Origin: Clostridia bacterium
GTDB taxonomy: Bacteria; Bacillota; Clostridia; HGM11514
Length of the DNA stretch: 6,821 nucleotides
Assembly (NCBI GenBank): GCA_900757255.1
Contig: CAAENE010000142.1
Location: 1 to 6,821, forward strand
Reading direction: 5' to 3'
Under the pieces are notes generated by a model. That model made no database searches. It had not been told where the DNA came from and was given only the letters and a program-made list of their open reading frames with translations. A program made the translations under genes and the position numbers. Position 1 is the first letter of the stretch. Each line of letters starts with the position of its first letter. This document shows positions 1 to 5,988 of this stretch, one piece after another.

Positions 1-1689
1 ATCTGCGGTATCCTTCTGATGCTGACCGGTTTTTCGTCTGCCGTCGGCGGTCCGCTGGTAATTGCTAATACTTATCTTGCTGAGAAGGGACTGCTGCTCT
101 CTCCCCTACAGTATCATAACGTATTTGCATCTCTTAGTATCATCCTGTTTTTAATAGGGATATCGTTGTTTTCTTCCACAGAAAAACCAGTTTACCGGTA
201 CCTGTATCAAATCGGAAACTTCGTCCTCTTTTTGGGCATCCTGATGTCCAATTCGCGCGGTAACTGGCTGATTTTCCCGATTGTATTTATTGTTTATTTG
301 ATTTTCGGCGGCAAAGAACAGCTCAAAAATACCCTGACCATTTCCGTTTCATCCTTTGTCTCCGCAATTGCCGTACTTAGTCTAATCGCCGGAACAATCC
401 AATCTTCTAATGCACTTTTAGGCTGGGTTTATCTGCTTGCAGGCTGTGCTCTGTCAGCGGCGCTGTACTTCCTGTTCTCCAAGCTGAGTGTAAAAATCCA
501 AAAGAAAACCGCGGTTGTTTTTATTATCCTTTTGATTTTACTCGCGGTCATCGTCGGAATCTTCTACCAGTCGATCCTCCCTGCTAATATGGTTTCGCGT
601 ATCCAGGAGCTGAACCTCAATGCACGTACCCTCAGCGAACGCCTTACCTTTTATCAAGATGGATTCTCTATTTTTAAGGAATATCCGCTCAGCGGCACCG
701 GCGGCAATGGCTGGGTTTATACCTACAAACAATATCAGTCCTATAACTACGCCTCCAATCATCCTCACTCTTATTTTGTTCTTCTTATGGTGGAATTAGG
801 TGTGGCCGGTATCGCTTTGTTCCTGCTTTTGATAGTTGGTTTTATCCTGCTTTGTGTCAAAGGGTATAAAAGGTGCGATAACCGGATTCTGTTCACCGGA
901 ATGGCGTGCGGCGTTCTGATGTTTTTCCTGCATGTCATGTTCGACTTCGAATCCTCCTATTCCGCCTATATGGTTTTCATCTTCTCCCTGCTTGGTATCA
1001 TGGCTTCCTGCCTGCCGCCCAGCAAAAAAGTATTCCATAGCAAAATTGCCCTGGCCATCCTTGCAATTGTGATTTTGGTATGGAACTGCACATTATATAC
1101 AGGTTATCACTATTATATGAAAGCTTCCGGTTTTACCGACACCAACATGGAGCGGGCCATCAAACTGGCTCAGCAGTCAGCCGCTTGGGATCCATTAAAC
1201 GCAGAATATAATTCCAATGTCGGGCTTTTACTCATGCGTACAGCTACAGAAGACACGATAACAACGAAATCAAAGACTGCCGGAAAGCTCCTTCAAAAAG
1301 GCTATGATCTGAACAGCCGAAACGTCACTGCCCTGACCAACTATATTTCTTATACGATGTTTGCAGGCAACGCGGAGCTGGCATTAAAGCTTGTTGAACA
1401 ATATATCGAACTTCAGCCGTTGGAGCCATATGCTTATTTCCAGAAAGCAAATCTTTATACGCAGATAGGCATAACTTGTCAGGAAAATAATGATGTCGAA
1501 AACTTAAAATCCGCATTACAGGGCGTTATCGCGACAGAAGCCCAGTTCAATGCCAACACAGAAAAATCAACGCAAAAGGTCGAGCTGAACCAGGAAACAA
1601 AACAGCTGATTGAGCAGGCCAAAAAGGTATTGATCCAGGTTTATGAGTTTGAAGACCAAAACTCACAAGATGGAACGACAGAGGAATAA
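1..1689 (+). CDS. O-antigen ligase/polymerase-family (WaaL/Wzy_C) membrane protein with TPR-like C-terminal domain, 5' partial
   Basis: The reading frame is open back to base 1. The first ATG (base 19) has no Shine-Dalgarno site and lies inside a hydrophobic stretch, so the true start is upstream of the window. Numbering from that ATG, about ten further membrane segments are visible (near 37-53, 62-79, 83-97, 107-127, 132-154, 164-184, 254-280, 289-306, 315-332, 341-361). Superfamily hallmarks are SNSRGNW at 77-83, the R208...EYPLSGTGGNGW region ending at 232, and HPHSYFVLLMVELGVAG at 248-264 (H248/H250, E259). WaaL/Wzy_C proteins transfer or polymerise undecaprenyl-linked glycans on the outer face of the membrane. 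Residues about 374-480 form TPR-like helical pairs (for example WDPLNAEYNSNVGLLL and an ELALKLVEQYIELQP repeat), followed by a charged helix at 490-545. It is the first visible gene of the operon, 33 bases before the exporter permease. Family confidence is good; ligase versus polymerase cannot be decided from sequence. Confidence 0.85.
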   Translation: MCGILLMLTGFSSAVGGPLVIANTYLAEKGLLLSPLQYHNVFASLSIILFLIGISLFSSTEKPVYRYLYQIGNFVLFLGILMSNSRGNWLIFPIVFIVYLIFGGKEQLKNTLTISVSSFVSAIAVLSLIAGTIQSSNALLGWVYLLAGCALSAALYFLFSKLSVKIQKKTAVVFIILLILLAVIVGIFYQSILPANMVSRIQELNLNARTLSERLTFYQDGFSIFKEYPLSGTGGNGWVYTYKQYQSYNYASNHPHSYFVLLMVELGVAGIALFLLLIVGFILLCVKGYKRCDNRILFTGMACGVLMFFLHVMFDFESSYSAYMVFIFSLLGIMASCLPPSKKVFHSKIALAILAIVILVWNCTLYTGYHYYMKASGFTDTNMERAIKLAQQSAAWDPLNAEYNSNVGLLLMRTATEDTITTKSKTAGKLLQKGYDLNSRNVTALTNYISYTMFAGNAELALKLVEQYIELQPLEPYAYFQKANLYTQIGITCQENNDVENLKSALQGVIATEAQFNANTEKSTQKVELNQETKQLIEQAKKVLIQVYEFEDQNSQDGTTEE

Positions 1690-1722
1690 ATTTTTTCAAT
1701 ATCATACAGAAGAGGGCTTTCG

Positions 1723-2499
1723 ATGATACAAGTATTTAAAAATATTTATGAATACCGCGAGATGCTGAAAAGCCTGGTCAGCAAGGATTTAAAAACCCGG
1801 TACAAAGGTTCGTTTTTGGGTTTTTTGTGGACCTTTTTAAATCCACTGATGCAGCTGGCAGTTTATGCGTTGATATTTCCCTTTCTGATGCGGATCGATG
1901 AAAAGAATTATGCGATGTTCCTTTTTGTCGGGCTGCTGCCCTGGATTTTCTTTTCGACCTCGCTGCAGACAAGCAGCGACTGCATTATTGAAAATGAAAA
2001 TTTAGTCAAAAAAATCTATTTTCCGCGCCAGGTGCTGCCGCTTTCCGTTGCAACCGCCGGTATGATGAATTATATCTATGGCCTGCTGGTCGTATTTGTA
2101 AGCCTGCTATTGACTCGGATTGGCATTACATGGTACGCACTGTATCTTCCTTTGATTTTGCTGATACAATATGTGCTAGTCGTGGGATTTTGCCTGCTGG
2201 TGTCTTCCCTGAACGTCTATATCCGGGATTTAGAGCATATTGTTAACATTGCTACCATGGCGTGGTTTTACGCGACGCCCATCGTCTATAAGCTGGAGAT
2301 GATGCCTCAATGGGTACAGAATATCCTGGTATTTAATCCAATGACGCCGCTTGTGGTTTCCTACCGCAATGTTTTGTATTACGGGATCTCGCCTGATTTT
2401 GGTTCCCTTTGGATTGCCGCCGCAGAAGCGATTATTATCTTTGTGGCCGGCATGCTGGTATTCGATAAACTGGAAAAAGGCTTTGCGGAGGAAATCTGA
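1723..2499 (+). CDS. ABC-2 type polysaccharide/teichoic-acid export permease (Wzm/TagG family)
   Basis: This 258-residue protein is of normal length for the transmembrane subunit of an ABC exporter for lipid-linked O-antigen, capsule or teichoic acid. Visible family features are the N-terminal amphipathic interface helix followed by the first membrane helix (SLVSKDLKTRYKGSFLGFLW, 17-36, then TFLNPL), the LPWIFF segment (72-77), a probable coupling helix NLVKKIYFPR (93-102), the VYIRDLEHIV cytoplasmic segment (165-174), ATPIVY (184-189) and the late NPMTP element (205-209). About six hydrophobic membrane spans are present (near 31-55, 65-80, 110-130, 138-162, 172-190, 228-248). The ATG at 1723 has AGAGGG six bases upstream. 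The stop codon TGA shares its last base with the ATG of the ATPase gene, which fits translational coupling of the two subunits. Substrate is unknown; the adjacent glycosyltransferases point to a glycan. No defects are seen. Confidence 0.93.
   Translation: MIQVFKNIYEYREMLKSLVSKDLKTRYKGSFLGFLWTFLNPLMQLAVYALIFPFLMRIDEKNYAMFLFVGLLPWIFFSTSLQTSSDCIIENENLVKKIYFPRQVLPLSVATAGMMNYIYGLLVVFVSLLLTRIGITWYALYLPLILLIQYVLVVGFCLLVSSLNVYIRDLEHIVNIATMAWFYATPIVYKLEMMPQWVQNILVFNPMTPLVVSYRNVLYYGISPDFGSLWIAAAEAIIIFVAGMLVFDKLEKGFAEEI
2487..2492 (+). promoter_or_regulatory. Shine-Dalgarno site inside the upstream gene, coupling permease and ATPase translation
   Basis: GGAGGA lies within the last codons of the permease gene, six bases before the ATG at 2499. 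With the TGATG stop/start overlap it fixes the ATPase start and suggests translational coupling. Confidence 0.75.
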
Positions 2500-3230
2500 T
2501 GATTGAGGTTATTGACGTTTCTAAAAAATTCAAACTTTATCATGATAAGGCTACTACACTCAAAGAGCGGTTACTGTTTTTGCGCAGCAAAAAAGCAGAT
2601 GTGTTTTGGGCGCTGCAAAATATTAATATCAAGATCGGCCAGGGGCAGACAGTCGGGCTGATTGGCGAAAATGGATCGGGCAAAAGCACCCTGTTAAAGC
2701 TCATGACCAAAATCATCTACCCAACAACCGGAGAAATCAGGACGCATGGCCGGGTGTCCAGCCTTTTAGAGCTTGGCGCCGGTTTTCATCCTGATTTTAC
2801 CGGGCGGGAAAACATCTATATCAACGCCTCTATTTTCGGTTTGAGCAAAAAGGAAATCACCAACCGGCTGGACAGCATCATTGCTTTTTCGGAGCTGGAA
2901 GAATTTATCGACAGTCCTATCCGGACTTATTCCTCCGGAATGTATATGCGGCTGGCCTTTTCGGTTGCCGTCCATGTCGAGCCTAAAATCTTGTTAATTG
3001 ACGAGATTTTAGCGGTCGGGGATGTCAATTTCCAGAAAAAATGCTTTGACAAAATCCGGGAGTTCAAGAAAAAAGGCGTAACCATCGTCATTGTATCCCA
3101 TGACCTCAAAAGCATCGAGGATATTTGTGATAAAGTCATCTGGCTGGACCACGGCAAAATGGTTACTTATGGAGAATGCCATACTGTAGTGGAGCAATAT
3201 CTGAAACATATGGGGAACAAACAGGAATAA
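2499..3230 (+). CDS. ABC transporter ATP-binding protein for polysaccharide export (Wzt/TagH family), short form
   Basis: This is the cytoplasmic ATPase that would drive export of a lipid-linked glycan through the preceding permease. All nucleotide-binding motifs are intact: Walker A GENGSGKST (56-64), the family-specific LLELGAGFHPDFTGREN stretch (89-105) covering the Q-loop region, signature YSSGM (144-148), Walker B ILLIDE (164-169, D168/E169), D-loop AVGD (172-175) and switch histidine H201 in VSHD. The N-terminal LYHDKATTLKERL segment (13-25) is typical of Wzt/TagH/KpsT-like subunits. The protein ends at 243 residues, soon after the ATPase fold (IWLDHGKMVTYGE...VVEQYLKHM). It therefore lacks the C-terminal beta-sandwich carbohydrate-binding domain that gives many Wzt proteins a length above about 400 residues. 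Substrate selection by that domain is thus not expected. The sequence cannot distinguish O-antigen-like, teichoic or capsular substrates. Confidence 0.94.
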   Translation: MIEVIDVSKKFKLYHDKATTLKERLLFLRSKKADVFWALQNINIKIGQGQTVGLIGENGSGKSTLLKLMTKIIYPTTGEIRTHGRVSSLLELGAGFHPDFTGRENIYINASIFGLSKKEITNRLDSIIAFSELEEFIDSPIRTYSSGMYMRLAFSVAVHVEPKILLIDEILAVGDVNFQKKCFDKIREFKKKGVTIVIVSHDLKSIEDICDKVIWLDHGKMVTYGECHTVVEQYLKHMGNKQE

Positions 3231-3258
3231 AACTGTAAAAATACGGGGAGAAACCAAA

Positions 3259-3654
3259 ATGAGCGAATTATTTGAATCAGGAAGTGTGGAAATTGAAAGC
3301 GTCATGCAGCAGGTGATGAAGAATGCCGCCAAACGTGACCCTTCTGATTATGACTTTCTGCCGGACGGGGAAATCCGCAAAAAAATGGGCGACGTACAGC
3401 ATGATATCAATATAGACCGCCGGTGGGAAATCATCTATGACACGCCCATCAAATCACATCGAAAAGTAACCGGTAAGCTGATTATTTTCATGAAAGAAAA
3501 GACCAAAAAATTTTTTAAATGGTATGTGGACAGGCTGTTTGACCAGCAGGTCGAATTCAACCATACCATGTGGCTGTCCTATTATCAGCTGCAAAACGAA
3601 GTCAAAGAGCTCCGCGCAGAAGTGGAGCGTTTGAAAAAAGAAAAGAATGGGTGA
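3259..3654 (+). CDS. Small polysaccharide-locus protein: basic amphipathic segment plus C-terminal coiled coil
   Basis: The function of this 131-residue protein is not established. The start is supported by GGGGAG at 3245-3250, eight bases before the ATG. Residues 1-30 look helical (EIESVMQQVMKNAAKR). Residues 31-63 are acidic and polar with a DFLPDGEIRKKMGD element. Residues 64-101 form a distinctive stretch with SHRKVTGKLIIFMKEKTKKF followed by FKWYVDRLFDQQVEFN, mixing hydrophobic and lysine/arginine residues as in an interfacial helix. Residues 107-130 carry heptad-spaced L111, V115, L118, V122 and L125, a short coiled coil. From memory, segments of the 'R..GK.I.F.K...RK...WY...L..QQ..FN' kind occur at the N-terminus of methyltransferases or glycosyltransferases in bacterial polysaccharide loci; here it stands alone. 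I infer a membrane-peripheral adaptor or scaffold for the following glycosyltransferases. No signal peptide or full membrane span is seen. The end overlaps the next gene by 8 bases. Confidence 0.82.
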   Translation: MSELFESGSVEIESVMQQVMKNAAKRDPSDYDFLPDGEIRKKMGDVQHDINIDRRWEIIYDTPIKSHRKVTGKLIIFMKEKTKKFFKWYVDRLFDQQVEFNHTMWLSYYQLQNEVKELRAEVERLKKEKNG

Positions 3655-4711
3655 GTGTATGGAACGCATTGACCAGATTTTAGCGGATATGCAATATGGC
3701 GACGCGGTCAGCGACAATGCGCTTGCCATTCGCACAAAGCTACGCGCTATGGGTAAAAAAAGCGAAATCTATGCAGAGAATATCCACCCCCTGTTATATC
3801 ACGAGGTAAAACCGCTGTCCTCTTACCAACCGGGCGGTACAGTGCTGCATCATTTTGCCATTGGTTCGGACAGCAACCACTTTGTGCTTACTCTATCAGG
3901 CGTGCGAAAAATCCTGATTTATCATAATATCACTCCGGCCCATTTTTTTGAAGGATATAACCTGAAAAGCGAACTGTCCTGTGAAAAGGCCCGCATTGAA
4001 CTTCAACAGTGTGCCGGCAGGTATGATATGGCGCTGGCGGTATCGGAATATAATAAACGCGAATTAGAGGACTATGGCTTTACAAACGTCCGCGTCCTGC
4101 CGATTATTTACTCCTTCAACCGGCTGAACGTTACACCCGATCCGGCAGTTTTAAAGCAGTTTGGGCAGGGAGATAAAAAAAATATCCTCTTTTTGGGACG
4201 GATTGCGCCCAATAAAAAGCAGGAGGATGTTGTTAAGGCGTTTTATTATTATAAAACACTGATTAATCCCGACAGCCGGCTGCTGCTGGTTGGCTCTTAC
4301 CATGGCATGGAAAAATATGCAAATGAAATCAGGCATTTGATTGCAATGCTAAAACTGGAGGACGTCTATCTGACCGGGCAGGTCACCGCCAATCAGATGA
4401 CCGCCTATTACCAGGTATCCGATTTGTTCCTCTCCATGAGCGAGCATGAGGGATTCTGCGTTCCGCTGCTGGAAAGCATGTTTTTTGACCTTCCCATTTT
4501 GGCATACGACAGCAGCGCCGTTGGCGAAACACTTGGCAAGGCCGGTATTTTGTTTACCAAAAAGGATTTTAAATTGGTTGCTGAAATGATGCACCTGATG
4601 CTCAGCGATGATCATCTGCGTAAAAAAATCATATCCGGCCAGCGAAAACGGCTGTCGGATTTTTCAGAAGATATGATTGCAAAGCGTTTAGAAACTTATC
4701 TAACAGAATAA
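3647..4711 (+). CDS. GT4-family (GT-B fold) glycosyltransferase
   Basis: This is a cytoplasmic retaining glycosyltransferase expected to add a sugar from a nucleotide donor to the growing lipid-linked glycan; donor and linkage are unknown. The N-terminal acceptor half begins with ERIDQILADMQYGDAVSDNA (6-25) and has YHN at 92-94 and VSEYNKREL at 132-140. The C-terminal donor half has the phosphate-binding FLGRIAPNKKQED (182-194, R185 and K190/K191) and the EX7E motif in EHEGFCVPLLE (E268 and E276). Length (354) is normal for GT4. Two starts are possible. ATG 3647 overlaps the previous gene by 8 bases and has only an A-rich, weak upstream region. ATG 3659 (giving MERIDQIL) matches the usual beginning of such proteins and has GGGTGAG at 3649-3655, but with only 3 bases of spacing. 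The longer form is listed; the shorter is at least as likely. No signal peptide or membrane span is seen. Confidence 0.92.
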   Translation: MGECMERIDQILADMQYGDAVSDNALAIRTKLRAMGKKSEIYAENIHPLLYHEVKPLSSYQPGGTVLHHFAIGSDSNHFVLTLSGVRKILIYHNITPAHFFEGYNLKSELSCEKARIELQQCAGRYDMALAVSEYNKRELEDYGFTNVRVLPIIYSFNRLNVTPDPAVLKQFGQGDKKNILFLGRIAPNKKQEDVVKAFYYYKTLINPDSRLLLVGSYHGMEKYANEIRHLIAMLKLEDVYLTGQVTANQMTAYYQVSDLFLSMSEHEGFCVPLLESMFFDLPILAYDSSAVGETLGKAGILFTKKDFKLVAEMMHLMLSDDHLRKKIISGQRKRLSDFSEDMIAKRLETYLTE

Positions 4712-4717
4712 ACAGAG

Positions 4718-4728
4718 AGGAGGAGGGG
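4718..4728 (+). promoter_or_regulatory. Extended strong Shine-Dalgarno site for the second glycosyltransferase
   Basis: AGGAGGAGGGG lies in the 18-base gap between the two glycosyltransferase genes. Its first AGGAGG is six bases before the ATG at 4730. It fixes that start and suggests efficient, independent initiation. Confidence 0.8.
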
Positions 4729-4729
4729 C

Positions 4730-5944
4730 ATGGGCAAAAAACTCAATATCGCCTTTGTCGTACAGAGATATGGCCTGGAGGTCAACGGCGGCGCGGAGCT
4801 GCATTGCAGACAGGTTGCCGAAAAGCTGGCCAAGTATCATAATGTAGAAATTCTGACGACCTGCGCGATTGACTATAATAACTGGCGGAACGAGTATCCA
4901 GCCGGTACAACCGAGGTAAATGGGATTACCGTCCGGCGGTTTCCGGTAGAGTTCATCCGCGAGGAATTTAAATTTAATGTTTTTTCCCTTGCCAATCCCA
5001 CCATTTCCCTGTACGGCTATGTGGAGGACATCAACTGGATGTGGCAGCAGGGACCGCTGACCATCGAGCTTGTCAATTATCTCAAATACAATAAATTCAA
5101 TTACGATGTATTTATCTTCATGACCTATCTGTATTTTACCACCTACGCCGGAATCAGTATCGTTCCCGAAAAGAGTATTTTGATTCCGACAGCGCATGAT
5201 GAAGAGGATATCTACCGTGATATTTTCAATTCAGTGTTTAACCTCCCGAGAGCTATCTTTTATAATACCCTGGAGGAAAAGAAATTTGTAGAAAGCCGGT
5301 TTCACAACAGCTACATTCCAAATGATATCGGCGGTGTGGGCGTGGAAATACCGGAACATATCGATGCGGATGCGTTTCGTAAAAAATATGAGCTTGACGG
5401 CCCTTTCCTGCTGTATATCGGAAGAATCACCAACAAAAAAGGGTGCGACGTCCTGTTTCGGGACTTTCTGCAATATAAGCAGGAAACCAACAGCCCGGTA
5501 AAGCTTGTTCTGATGGGTAAAAGCTCGATTGAAATACCGGATCATCCGGATATCATCAGTCTGGGTTTTGTATCGGACGAGGATAAATTCAATGGCCTGT
5601 CCGCCTGCTCCATGCTGGTGCTGCCCTCAGAATTTGAAAGTCTGTCCATGGTACTGCTGGAAAGCTTTTCCCTCAAAAAATGCGCGCTGGTCAACGGAAA
5701 ATGCAGCGTATTAAAGTCCCACTGCGAGCTATCCAATGGGGGGCTGTATTATGAATCCTATGCCGAATTTGCGGCCTGTCTGGATATTTTACTCAACGAT
5801 TCCGTTCTTTGTGAAAAGCTGGGCAAAAATGCAAAAAAATACGTAGAACAATATTATAACTGGGATACGATTATTGAAAAACTGAACCGCCTGATAGATC
5901 GGATTGCAGACCCGGACGGTAATACCAAAGACCCCTCCCGCTAA
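4730..5944 (+). CDS. GT4-family (GT-B fold) glycosyltransferase
   Basis: This second cytoplasmic retaining glycosyltransferase, 404 residues, is presumed to act on the same lipid-linked glycan. The N-terminal half begins with KLNIAFVVQRYGLEVNGGAE (4-23), containing the glycine-rich loop that in this family contacts substrate, and it carries TAHDEED (154-160). The donor half has YIGRITNKKG (229-238, R232 and K236/K237), the SLGFVSDEDK segment (277-286) and the EX7E motif in EFESLSMVLLE (E303 and E311). All expected active-site elements are present. The N-terminal half is not obviously similar to the preceding glycosyltransferase, so the two are unlikely to be a recent duplication and probably make different linkages. 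The start is set by a strong Shine-Dalgarno site. The last nine codons, including the stop, lie inside the terminator hairpin. Donor sugar and linkage cannot be read from the sequence. Confidence 0.93.
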   Translation: MGKKLNIAFVVQRYGLEVNGGAELHCRQVAEKLAKYHNVEILTTCAIDYNNWRNEYPAGTTEVNGITVRRFPVEFIREEFKFNVFSLANPTISLYGYVEDINWMWQQGPLTIELVNYLKYNKFNYDVFIFMTYLYFTTYAGISIVPEKSILIPTAHDEEDIYRDIFNSVFNLPRAIFYNTLEEKKFVESRFHNSYIPNDIGGVGVEIPEHIDADAFRKKYELDGPFLLYIGRITNKKGCDVLFRDFLQYKQETNSPVKLVLMGKSSIEIPDHPDIISLGFVSDEDKFNGLSACSMLVLPSEFESLSMVLLESFSLKKCALVNGKCSVLKSHCELSNGGLYYESYAEFAACLDILLNDSVLCEKLGKNAKKYVEQYYNWDTIIEKLNRLIDRIADPDGNTKDPSR

Positions 5945-5964
5945 AATGCGGCAAGGGGTCCTTT
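5927..5964 (+). terminator. Hairpin terminator closing the polysaccharide operon, probably bidirectional
   Basis: AAAG-ACCCCT-C-CCGC (5927-5941) pairs with GCGG-CA-AGGGGT-C-CTTT (5948-5964) around a TAAAAT loop that contains the stop codon of the last glycosyltransferase. An outer arm, GGTAATACC (5918-5926) with GGTATTGCC (5972-5980), can add nine more pairs, including one G-T. The T-tracts just after the inner stem are short in both directions (CCTTTG on +, TCTTTGG on -); on the + strand TGATTTTG follows the outer arm. The site lies between convergent genes and could serve both, ending 25 bases past the stop of the - strand gene. Confidence 0.75.
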
Positions 5965-5988
5965 GTATATGGGTATTGCCTGATTTTG

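Noticed and set aside
1687..1700. A T-run (ATTTTTTC) just after the first stop codon, as a possible terminator.
   Set aside because: No stable inverted repeat precedes it, and the next gene starts within 33 bases in the same direction.
3231..3258. The gap between the ATPase and the small gene as a possible internal promoter.
   Set aside because: Only 28 bases, holding a ribosome binding site; no -35/-10 pair can be supported.
3009..3332. A 107-codon - strand open frame spanning the ATPase/small-gene junction.
   Set aside because: It is antisense to the Walker B and switch-histidine region of the ATPase gene and shows no motif or convincing ribosome binding site.
4700..5197. A 165-codon open frame on the - strand.
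   Set aside because: It lies opposite two glycosyltransferase genes with intact motifs, has no recognisable domain, and its protein reads as an antisense shadow.
5529..5714. A 61-codon + strand open frame rich in Cys and Trp.
   Set aside because: It is out of frame inside the second glycosyltransferase, across its EX7E motif, and looks like a frame shadow.
3647..5944. The two adjacent GT4 genes as a tandem duplication.
   Set aside because: They share only the general GT4 donor-site motifs; the N-terminal halves and lengths differ clearly.
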